From contig CAIXKE010000064.1 in NCBI GenBank assembly GCA_903919975.1, positions 1 to 64,000 on the forward strand: DNA of 64,000 bases. Direction: 5' to 3'. Shown piece after piece: positions 40,806-48,652 of this stretch. Position numbers and translations under genes: made by a program. A model generated the notes under the pieces. It did no database searches and was not told the origin of the DNA. It saw only the letters and a program-made list of their open reading frames with translations. The DNA is from Akkermansiaceae bacterium. Lineage in GTDB: Bacteria > Verrucomicrobiota > Verrucomicrobiia > Verrucomicrobiales > Akkermansiaceae. Position 1 is the stretch's first letter. The number at the start of each line of letters is the position of its first letter.

Positions 40806-42632
40806 TTAATTACGTTCCTTCTTCTTGGTTTTCCCGGAGGATTGCTCGGCATCTTCCTTATCCGGATCGGATTTTTCGCTGCCGGAGGGCTTCTTCGGAG
40901 CGGTTTTTGAGGACTGGCGGGGTTGCGGTTGAGTTCTGTGTTCCGGTTCCCTGACTTTAGGTTGTTGCTCCGGTCGGGATTTTTTTTGCGGCATTTCAAC
41001 GCGCCGCTCTGGTTGCGCCTGTTGTTTTTTTGTTTGAGGCGTGGCCTCACGCTGGGGTTGCGGCTGTTGTTTATCTAAGCGGGGGGCAGGTTCCTTGCGT
41101 TCGGTCTTCGGTAGTTCTTTTTTTCTTGTCCCAGGTCCACGTTGTTCCGGTTGGCCTTTGGTTTCAGGCCGAGGTTTTTCCAGATCGGGCTTGCGGTCGG
41201 GCGTTTCCTTTTTGGGCTCGGTGATCACAGAGCGTTGTGGCTTCTTCGGCGGAGCATTCTTTTTAGAAAAACGATCAGGCGATCTTCCCACAATCGGTGA
41301 TGTGGGGAGTTTGACTCTCGTCGGCTTGATATCCCGTTCGACCTTTCCGGCGGCGGTATCCACGCCCTCTGTCTCAAGCGCTTTTCTCCGCTCGCTGTTT
41401 TTTCGCACTTCCCGGCCGACATCGGCAAGTTGGCGCCGTTCTTTCTCTGGCACCTGCTGGACGCTTATCGGACTGTCAGAATTTTTCGCCATTTGGTCCA
41501 GCGGGGAGGCAATCAGGAGCTGCTGCTCTTTGACCTCAGCCGTATCCAGTCTGAGCCTCTTCTGATCGGCCCAAGTGCGCGGCGGACGTGCTGACTCATG
41601 ATCGCGGCGATAATCATACGATGCTTTATAACGGCGTTCCCAATCGCGATCCTGCCGATGTGTCCAACGCCGGTAGGAATACACCGGGTCGTAACCGTAG
41701 CGGCTGGAATGATAGGCATACGGCGAATAGTATCCGTTGTCGCTGTATCTTCGGTCGTAATAGTCACCAAAGTAGTAGTGATGATAATTGGGCCGCAGGA
41801 ACAGATGCTCCATCAGCGCCACAAGCCCGATAGCGACCACCGGCGAGTAGGAATAGCCCGGGCGGGAATAGTAACCCGATTGGAAGTAAACCGGAGCATA
41901 GAGAACGCCCCGCCGATTGAAGCTGTAGTCCCAATAACCATCGACAAAGACATAGCCTCGCGGAGTCCACACATAGTGGGCAGGAATCCAATCCCAATCG
42001 GAACGTCCTTGCGCCCAGTAGCCGGGTCTCCATGCGTAACGTTCCTGCTGCCACATCCAGTTTCCCGGCGTCCATCCATAGTCACGCGACGGTGCCTCGA
42101 CATTCGGGCCGGCCTCCACAGTCACCGGAGGTTTTGGTAGATAGGTGGTTTCCTCAACGGTTGAATCGGCCCAATATCCGGAAATCCACTGGTTGCCTTG
42201 TTCGGCAGTGGTCCAATAACCGGTGGTCCATTGGCGGCCGGGCGGCAGGGCTCGCCAGGTGCCGCTGATCCAGAGATAATCACTCCGCTCGTCATCCCAG
42301 GCCCAATATCCGGGTATCCAAGTGATGTTGTCTCCCGATGGTCGTTCTTTCGGCGGCAGTTCCTCAATGGCTTGCGGAGGGGCTTTTTCCACAATGACAC
42401 CCGGCTCGGGATTGTAACTGACGATTCCAGCAAAAGCCTCATGGATCGGCCCACGGGTGAGCACTTGCGCGCCCTGGTCATCGTTTCCGGATTCTTCGGC
42501 CCGGCCGTTTGTGGCGACGGCTGCGATGCCAAGCAGGACGGCTTGTGCAACCGCCATTCCGTATCCGGACAGCCTGCGGACAAGGACGTGAGGGCCGGAG
42601 CTTGATGGCATTTCAATTGGTTCGTGTTTCAT
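40806..42632 (-). CDS. YXWGXW-repeat secreted protein
   Basis: 608 residues. After a signal peptide come several repeats of the YXWGXW type: WIPGYWAWDDERSDYLWISG, TTGYWTTAEQGNQWISGYW, GWTPGNWMWQQERYAWRPGYW, WTPRGYVFVDGYWDY (residues ~100-250). Then a Tyr-rich region and a very basic Lys/Pro/Arg/Gln tail from about 400 to the end. The repeat family is periplasmic or surface-exposed in many bacteria, with no biochemical role established. It is adjacent to a coiled-coil lipoprotein and a DUF3309 gene. Confidence 0.78.
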   Translation of the reverse strand: MKHEPIEMPSSSGPHVLVRRLSGYGMAVAQAVLLGIAAVATNGRAEESGNDDQGAQVLTRGPIHEAFAGIVSYNPEPGVIVEKAPPQAIEELPPKERPSGDNITWIPGYWAWDDERSDYLWISGTWRALPPGRQWTTGYWTTAEQGNQWISGYWADSTVEETTYLPKPPVTVEAGPNVEAPSRDYGWTPGNWMWQQERYAWRPGYWAQGRSDWDWIPAHYVWTPRGYVFVDGYWDYSFNRRGVLYAPVYFQSGYYSRPGYSYSPVVAIGLVALMEHLFLRPNYHHYYFGDYYDRRYSDNGYYSPYAYHSSRYGYDPVYSYRRWTHRQDRDWERRYKASYDYRRDHESARPPRTWADQKRLRLDTAEVKEQQLLIASPLDQMAKNSDSPISVQQVPEKERRQLADVGREVRKNSERRKALETEGVDTAAGKVERDIKPTRVKLPTSPIVGRSPDRFSKKNAPPKKPQRSVITEPKKETPDRKPDLEKPRPETKGQPEQRGPGTRKKELPKTERKEPAPRLDKQQPQPQREATPQTKKQQAQPERRVEMPQKKSRPEQQPKVREPEHRTQPQPRQSSKTAPKKPSGSEKSDPDKEDAEQSSGKTKKKERN

Positions 42633-42718
42633 GATTCGTATGGATTGTGTGTTATATCTTTGGCTGCCGTGCCAAGCATACGGCGGCGTGGCGGCGGTTT
42701 GATGACTGGCGCACTTGA

Positions 42719-42877
42719 TCAGATCTTACCAAGCAGCAGCAGGATGATCAGGATTAGGAGAATCAAGCCCAGCGCGCCGCTCGGGTAATATCCCCAGCTC
42801 CGGCTATGGGGCCATGAGGGGATTGCTCCGATCAAAAGCAGAATGAGCACAACGAGCAGAATGGTTCCTATGGTCAT
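42719..42877 (-). CDS. DUF3309 small membrane protein
   Basis: 52 residues: MTIGTILLVVLILLLIGAIP, SWPHSRSWGYYPSGALGLIL and a terminal hydrophobic helix ending LLLLGKI. The central SWPHSRxWGYxPSG motif is diagnostic of DUF3309. It is transcribed from a promoter with motif copy 4, divergent from the fasciclin gene. Function unknown. Confidence 0.85.
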   Translation of the reverse strand: MTIGTILLVVLILLLIGAIPSWPHSRSWGYYPSGALGLILLILIILLLLGKI

Positions 42878-42906
42878 GGCATTGTTTGGTTGTTGATGAC
42901 ATGCAC

Positions 42907-42943
42907 AGCGTAGCGCGTAACGAGGAAACTCTCTATGGGGTAT
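42907..42943 (-). promoter_or_regulatory. Shared ACCCCAT promoter motif, copy 4
   Basis: On the minus strand CTATACCCCATAG, with the CAT core 22 nt before TACGCT (42912-42907). It lies 58 bp upstream of the DUF3309 start. The weakest copy: the flanking GGG and GCG of the other copies are not conserved. Confidence 0.4.
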
Positions 42944-43002
42944 AGTTCTACTTTTGGCCGCGCGGATTCGAGTGCGTCACCGGCGCATCGTTTGAAAACG
43001 GT

Positions 43003-43045
43003 GGGGATACACCCCATAGCGTTCCTAGCGCTTTTCATCCATCTT
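43003..43045 (+). promoter_or_regulatory. Shared ACCCCAT promoter motif, copy 3
   Basis: GGGGATACACCCCATAGCG (43003-43021), with the CAT core 22 nt before CATCTT (43040-43045), 82 bp upstream of the fasciclin start. The -10-like hexamer is weak. Confidence 0.5.
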
Positions 43046-43098
43046 CATGACTGAAGGGTGGGAACAAATCCTGTCTACTAACCGAATAATAACATATT

Positions 43099-43662
43099 AT
43101 GAAAACAAAACGCCTGACTCACACCGTGCTGTTCATTTCGATGGCGGCGCTCATTCCAACCACGTATGCCCAAGATGATAAAATAGGCAAGACTGTGATG
43201 GAAGAGAAGAATGCCGCCGTGAAGGCCGGTTCACTGACCGCAGTCATTGCTGACAGCGCCTCATTCTCCACGCTCTCGAAGGCCCTCAAGGCCACGGGGC
43301 TCGATGCAACCCTTGGACAAAAGGATGAATTCACGGTCTTCGCGCCCACGGATGAGGCGTTCGCAAAACTGCCGACCGATACGCTCACCAAGCTCATGCT
43401 TCCGGAGAACAAGGAGAAACTCCGCATGCTTCTGCTCTATCATGTGGTTGCCGGCAGGATGATCGCCGCGGAGCTGATCAGCGGCGACGTGAAGACCGTC
43501 AACGGTGAGAAATTGAAGATTGGTGTCTCAGCCGATAAAATCGAAGTCAACGGAGAAAAGGTGTTCAGCGCCGATGTGATTGCCACCAATGGCGTCGTGC
43601 ATTCCATTGGCAAGGTGTTGGTTCCAAAATCTCTTGATGAATTTGTTGGTCTCAAGCAGTGA
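43099..43662 (+). CDS. Fasciclin (FAS1) domain secreted protein
   Basis: 187 residues: signal peptide ending TYAQ, then one FAS1 domain (about 45-185). Hallmarks are FTVFAPTDEAFAKLP, LLYHVVAGRM and ATNGVVHSIGKVLVP. FAS1 domains mediate adhesion or protein contacts at the cell surface or in the periplasm. It is controlled by the promoter with motif copy 3 and is followed by a strong terminator. Confidence 0.9.
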   Translation: MKTKRLTHTVLFISMAALIPTTYAQDDKIGKTVMEEKNAAVKAGSLTAVIADSASFSTLSKALKATGLDATLGQKDEFTVFAPTDEAFAKLPTDTLTKLMLPENKEKLRMLLLYHVVAGRMIAAELISGDVKTVNGEKLKIGVSADKIEVNGEKVFSADVIATNGVVHSIGKVLVPKSLDEFVGLKQ

Positions 43663-43693
43663 ACCTCGTCTTACCCCTCTCCCTCTGAAAAAT

Positions 43694-43727
43694 AACAGAC
43701 GCCTGCGGTTTGCCGCAGGCGTCTGTT
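43694..43727 (+). terminator. Strong intrinsic hairpin after the fasciclin gene
   Basis: A perfect 15-bp stem (AACAGACGCCTGCGG with its complement) and TTTG loop, 32 bp after the stop. It is symmetrical enough to terminate from both directions. The T tract is short. Confidence 0.7.
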
Positions 43728-43736
43728 CATATCGGC

Positions 43737-43853
43737 TCAGATCGCGGGAAGCTCTATCTGAACCGTGGTGGGTTCGCCGGGCGCGGAGTCAACGCGGAAT
43801 GTGCCGCCGATCTGGAAACCCTGCCCGTCGTCCTTGATGGTCATGCGGATAAC
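43737..43853 (-). pseudogene. Histidine-kinase C-terminal remnant with internal deletion
   Basis: The minus strand reads MTIKDDGQGFQIGGTFRVDS then APGEPTTVQIELPAI and TGA. DDGxGF is the G1 box of a NarX/DegS-type HATPase domain and GGTFRVDSAPGEGTT is its very end. The intervening GxGLxxMRxR block, about 35 residues, is missing. The 5' side runs into the end of the MmeI-like pseudogene. It is a dead kinase, possibly the former partner of the response regulator at 38.4 kb. Confidence 0.65.
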
Positions 43854-43877
43854 TTTTTTGAACAACGATTTTTGAAT

Positions 43878-46491
43878 TCAACAAGATAGACTTTTAGTAA
43901 TATTCGGTCGTGGCTTCTTCTCTTTCTTGTCCAGCGCCAGCGGGGCGGTGAGTTGTTCGTAGAGGCCGAAAAGGAATTCGACGCGCAGGCGGTCGGTGGC
44001 GAAGGGTTCCTTGCGGTAGCAGCGGTCCACCGCGCGGTCGAGCGCCTCATGAGCCTTGGCGAGCCGCGGCGGCATCGACACCGGATCGTAAAGGTCCGCC
44101 AAGGTGCTGCCAGGGAATTGCTCGCGCTCCGCAAGGACCTCGCTCGCGCATTCTTCGACTTTCGCGCGCTGGGCGTCCGTCGCGTCCATCGGCCAGGGGA
44201 AGTTGTTGTAAACCATGCTACCCGAATACTGGAAATCCGATTTCAAACGTCCACTCACCGTCTTCACCCAGGCCATGTGCATGGTTGAAGAAAGAACGCC
44301 GAAAAGAAATACGCTGTTCGTCGGGATAAGGTAGAGCTTTTTACTGGCTATAATTTCCGGCGAGAGGAATCCAATGGGGATAAAACTGCGCCTTTCAGAA
44401 GACGCTTCCGGGATGGCGATGAAATTGGAGGCTGGCTCGGTAATACAAAGCTCCTTCATCTAAGCGTCGGATAAAATTAGATTGCCCCCGTCGGAAGGCT
44501 TGTTCCCACAACGCATCTCAGGGATATTTCCAAACGGTTTGGTTCGCTTGGTCACAAAGGCGTCCGATCCGGGAGTCAGATAGGGACTGATATTGATGGC
44601 TTCGCTTACAACTGGATGTTCGGAGTCGTTTTCGTAGTCGTAAATTGCTTTCGGTGTGTGGTCGTTTACGCCGAATCCGACAATAACAACATGGACATGA
44701 GCCTTTCCTCGCGCCTCGCTTTCCCAGGCGAAAGTGCGGTGGGCGAAGTGAATCTTCACTCCATAGCGTCCGAACAGCAGGCCTCAGATGATAGGTAATT
44801 GCTCTCCCTGCACGATGTTTTTTGTGGAGACCAACGCGCAGCGAATCGTGGTGCCGCGAATGTAATCAGCGGCTTTGACAAACCACGAGACAACGAAATC
44901 CACGTCTCCGTTGTTGTCGAACTCCCCGAAAACAACGCCCATGTCAGCTTTCTGCTCGGCATTTTGGTAGTGCTTTCCGACAAACGGAGGATTCCCCAAA
45001 ACGTAACTGCATTGTTCCGGCGGCAGCACGGTTTTCCAATCCGTCCGCAACGCGTTCGCACAAACGATGTGCGGCGATTTCTTTAGAGGAATCCGCCGGT
45101 AGAGCTGGCCGAAGGTTTCCGATAGCGCGATGTTCGCCTGATGGTCGGCGAGCCAGAGGGCGACCTCGGTGATCTTGGCGGGGAACTCTTCGATTTCGAT
45201 GCCGTGCATTTGATCGACATCGACTTTGGAGAGTTTGGTGACATCGAAGGAGAATTCGTGTTGGGTTTCGCTGAGTTCGTTGCGGTGGAGTTCGAGCAGG
45301 ATTTCGAGTTCGAGGGCGCGGAGTTCGCGGTAGGTGATGACGAGGAAGTTGCCGCAGCCGCAGGCGGGATCGAGAAAACGGAGTATGGCGATGCGTTCGT
45401 GCAAGGCTTCAAGGCGGGCGGTGGGTGGATTTGTCGGCCTTGGCGGCATCAAATTCGGCGCGGAGTTCGTCGAGGAAGAGCGGGCGGATGAGTTTGAGAA
45501 TGTTCTTTTCCGCCGTGTAGTGCGCGCCGATCTGGCGGCGCTCGGTGGGGTCCATCACGCCTTGGAACAAGGAGCCGAAGACGGCGGGCGAGATACGCGC
45601 CCACTCGAAGGAAGCGGCTTTGAGAAGATGGCCGCGCATCTGCGCGTTGAAGTCGGCGAAGGAGATGCGCTCGGAGAAAAGGTCGCCGTTGATGTAAGGG
45701 AAAGGGGCGAGGTCTTCATCGAGATTGGCCTGTCGCTGATCCTCCGGGGTGTTGAGCACGTCGAAGAGACGCGCGAGCATCGGGCCGGTGTCCCCGCCAT
45801 CGGCTTTGGTGCGATTTTCGATGAAAAGCTGGAAGTCCTTTTGGTTGAAGATGCCGGTGTCGTCGGCGAAGAGGCAGAACAGCAGACGGACGAACAGGAC
45901 GCGGAGATCATGACCGGAAAATCCACCGGCGAGCAGCGCGTCATGGAGTTTCGCCATAATTTCGGCGGCCTCGATGTTTGCGGGATCCTCGGGGTCGAGT
46001 TTGTGCTGTTTGTAGCCGGGGATGAAGGCGAAGCGGCGGACGTGTTTGTGCAGGTCCTCCAGCGGAAAGACGATGGACGGCGGCTGTTGTTTGAAGAGCG
46101 GCAGGTCGGGGTCCTGCTCGGGTTCGAGGTCGTGGAGGGCGATGCGTTTGAAATCAGAGACGATGAGCCAGCGCGGCAATTCCTTTTCACGGTCGGAATC
46201 GACGAGGCCGCGGATGTATTCCATGCCCTGCGCGTGGGCCTTGTCGAGGTCCTGCCCGGCGGACTTGTGCTCTACGAGGACTTTGCCCGGCCAGAAGAGG
46301 TCGATCTTGCCTCAAGTGCCGGAGAGTTTTTTCACCGGTTCCTCAAACGACGCGACTGTGTGGCGCTTGATGCCAAAGACGTGGAAGAAATCGTTCCAGA
46401 ACGACTGGCTTTCAGATTTCTCTGAGGTGGTGTCCCGCCACTCACGGGAGAGGCCGATGGCACGGTGGCGGATTTCGTTCCAAGAGAGCAT
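43878..46491 (-). pseudogene. MmeI-like type IIL restriction-methylase, multiply broken
   Basis: Reading from ATG 46491 (MLSWNEIRHRAIGLSREWRD) the protein shows the N-terminal nuclease region, with FEEPVKKLSGT then TGA (46312-46314), then GKIDLFWPGKVLVEHKSAG in the same frame. The helicase-spacer region follows. A frameshift near 45430 joins KADKSTH to ARLEALHERI. The methylase core has DPACGCGNFLV and GNPPFVG. An in-frame TGA at 44784 (between LPII and GLLFGRYGVK, probably a former Trp) and a TAG at 44460-44462 follow, the latter with about 80 residues missing, then the TRD/C-terminal part. The very end drifts after KKPRP into the island. Intact relatives cut and methylate DNA in one polypeptide of about 900-1000 residues; this copy cannot. 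Confidence 0.85.
43903..43970. repeat. Right copy of the 68-bp direct repeat (attR candidate)
   Basis: Direct-orientation match to 37313-37380 with two mismatches. Here it is fused on its right side to the body of the MmeI-like pseudogene; on its left side the coding frame is foreign. Confidence 0.85.
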
Positions 46492-46779
46492 GTGATTGGG
46501 CAGGATTGGGCTGACAGATTGCATATCTGAAATTCAAAAAGACAGGCCTTTTTGAAGAATTTGCTCCGGTTCGAGGTCGTGGAGGACCGGGTGGACCTCG
46601 GATCCCACCCGAAAAGAATCCACTTGATGCCTGCGAGGGTCTCGACAACATCCCGTTCTTCCACTAAACAAGGGGCTGGCAGGGATAATTCTTACCTGTC
46701 GGAACCCCGGCCCCACTCACTGCGGCTGATCACTAAGCTGACATAACCCGGAAGTCCTTCCATACCGATTGCGATCACG

Positions 46780-48168
46780 ATGCGAACCACCGCCCGACCT
46801 CTAGCCCTCGTTTCCAGCACGATTATTCTGAGCTCCTGCGTGCTCGGCCCCCCACCGGGATCTCCGGACTATCAAACTCCCGGATCCATTCGCGGGGATT
46901 CCTCCCCTCACGGCACCTCATTCGGCGACAAGGCTTGGCGCTCGGTCTTCTCGGACTCCACCATGCGCAAACTCATCGAAAGCGCGCTGAAAAACAACCC
47001 GGACCTCGTCGCCGCCACTTATCGCATCGAGCAAGCCCGCGCCCGCGCGAATGCCTCCCGCTCCGATTGGTTCCCACAGCTCGGGGGCAGTGGGGGCGCG
47101 TCCACTAACTACGGCTCGATCAATGGCGGCCAAGTCGCCCCCGGTAGCGATCGCAGCTCGGAAACTTACGATCTCACCGGCCTGCTGAGCTGGGAAATTG
47201 ACCTCTGGGGCGGCATCCGCCGCAGCAACGAAGCGTCCCGCTCAAGATTGTTAGAATCAGAGTATCTGCGTGATGCCGTGCAAACCGGCTTGGTCGCTGC
47301 CGTTGCCGGCTCATACATCGAATTGACCAATCTCGATGAACGCCTCGCGATTTCCAAACGCACGGCGCAAAGCCGTCAAGAATCACTCAAGCTCGTCACC
47401 AGTCGTCGCGATGGCGGGGTCAGTTCCGATCTTGAAGTTGGTCAGGCCGAAGCCCTCCTGGGTCAGGCGCGCACCGCCATCCCGATCACTGAGCAAGCCA
47501 TCGCCGCCAAGGAAAATGAAATCCGCTCGTTGCTCGGCGAGTTCCCCGGCAGCGTCCCCCGTGGCGGCCAACTCGATTCCTCACTCGGCATCAAAGGTGG
47601 TCTGCCGTCCACCTTGTTGGAACGCCGGCCCGACGTTGCCGCCGCAAATCAAGCCTATCAGGCCGCCACTGCCGAGATTGGCGTCGCTATCGCCCTGCGC
47701 CTGCCATCACTTTCTCTTACCGGTAAGGGTGGCGTCATCAGCAGTTCACTGGATAACCTGCTCGATAGTAACTCCGGAGCTTACTCCATCGGGCCGAGCC
47801 TCGCCGGACCGATCTTCGATGCCGGCCGCTCCAAGGCCCGGGTGGATGCCGCCAAGGCGCTCGCCGGTGAGGCCCTTGCCGCCCATGACAAAGCCGCGAA
47901 ACAAGCATTCCGAGAAGCGGCGGATTCGATCAACGCCCATGTGAAAACCGGTGAGATCTCGGCCGAACAAAGCCGCCTTGTGGAAGCTAACCGCAAAGTC
48001 GCAACGGTTGCCAACGAGCGCTTTGAAGGTGGTGAATCGAGTTATCTCGAAGTGCTGGATGCCGAGCGCAATCTGTTCAGCTCCGAGCTCGATCTTGCGG
48101 ACGCCCGCCGTGACCAATTGCTCTCAGTCGTGCAGGCCTACCGCGCTCTGGGCGGCGGCTGGAAGTAA
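46780..48168 (+). CDS. Outer-membrane efflux lipoprotein, OprM/NodT type
   Basis: 462 residues. A lipoprotein signal (STIILSSC, Cys at about 20) precedes the TolC fold: two long helical-hairpin repeats (IEQARARANASRSDWFPQLG near 85-105; VDAAKALAGEALAAHDKAAK near 350) and beta strands (LSWEIDLWGGIRRS, IGPSLAGPIFDAGRSK). The ERRPDVAAANQAY segment is characteristic of the NodT/OprM family. It probably completes the RND pump encoded at 32.8-37.1 kb. The island and restriction pseudogene now lie between them. Confidence 0.92.
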   Translation: MRTTARPLALVSSTIILSSCVLGPPPGSPDYQTPGSIRGDSSPHGTSFGDKAWRSVFSDSTMRKLIESALKNNPDLVAATYRIEQARARANASRSDWFPQLGGSGGASTNYGSINGGQVAPGSDRSSETYDLTGLLSWEIDLWGGIRRSNEASRSRLLESEYLRDAVQTGLVAAVAGSYIELTNLDERLAISKRTAQSRQESLKLVTSRRDGGVSSDLEVGQAEALLGQARTAIPITEQAIAAKENEIRSLLGEFPGSVPRGGQLDSSLGIKGGLPSTLLERRPDVAAANQAYQAATAEIGVAIALRLPSLSLTGKGGVISSSLDNLLDSNSGAYSIGPSLAGPIFDAGRSKARVDAAKALAGEALAAHDKAAKQAFREAADSINAHVKTGEISAEQSRLVEANRKVATVANERFEGGESSYLEVLDAERNLFSSELDLADARRDQLLSVVQAYRALGGGWK

Positions 48169-48186
48169 TCCCTCGCCCCGCCGTCG

Positions 48187-48630
48187 ATGCTCAAGCTCCT
48201 GCTGCTGCTCTTCGTTCTCGTTTCCGCCTGTGTCGCAATCCATGGCATGGGGATGGTCCTCGGCTTGCGCTGGTTCGCCCGCACCAGACCGGTGCACCAC
48301 CATCACTTCAGTCTGCCGACGATGTTTTGGATTCTGGTCCGTGTGGTGTATGGTCTGTTAGTTCTTCATCTGCTGCAAATTCTTGCTTGGGCGGCGTGTT
48401 ATCACTGGGCCGGCTGTTTTCCGGATTTTACCACTTCGTTCTATTACTCCGCGACCAGTTATTCCACCGTGGGCTTTGGGGATGTGATTCCGCCGGAAAA
48501 TTGGCGTATCATCGGCTCCGTCGAGGCCGTCACCGGCATCCTGATGTTCGGTTGGAGCACCGGCGTGCTGTTCTCGGTGGTCAATCACCTGCAAGCCCGC
48601 TTCGCGGAAAAACATCAGGCTGGAAGATGA
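48187..48630 (+). CDS. Small two-helix potassium channel-like protein
   Basis: 147 residues with a K+ channel pore: helix 1 (about 1-28), helix 2 (about 44-70), pore segment FTTSFYYSATSY and selectivity filter STVGFGD (94-99 region), then a final helix (IIGSVEAVTGILMFGWSTGVLFSV). This is the Ion_trans_2 topology without a cytoplasmic RCK domain. It starts 19 bp after the efflux channel gene and overlaps no other gene. Ion selectivity is inferred from TVGFGD. Confidence 0.82.
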   Translation: MLKLLLLLFVLVSACVAIHGMGMVLGLRWFARTRPVHHHHFSLPTMFWILVRVVYGLLVLHLLQILAWAACYHWAGCFPDFTTSFYYSATSYSTVGFGDVIPPENWRIIGSVEAVTGILMFGWSTGVLFSVVNHLQARFAEKHQAGR

Positions 48631-48652
48631 CACGGAATCTCGTGAAACCAGC

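Noticed and set aside
45334-46425. 363-codon plus-strand ORF opposite the MmeI-like pseudogene
   Set aside because: The minus strand carries recognisable restriction-methylase domains; the plus ORF is low-complexity Glu/Val/Arg text typical of antisense frames.
20267-46491. Possible genetic-code change or programmed stop readthrough, given in-frame stops at 20333, 25995, 37499, 44460, 44784 and 46312
   Set aside because: TAG, TGA and TAA are all involved, intact genes in the window end with each of the three, and every case lies in accessory or decaying DNA. Ordinary nonsense mutation is simpler; only 20333 remains worth a test.
46552-46746. Additional piece of the MmeI-like gene (LHDLEPEQ-like codons near 46580)
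   Set aside because: The shared stretch with 46115-46140 is only about 20 bp; too short to call a second copy.
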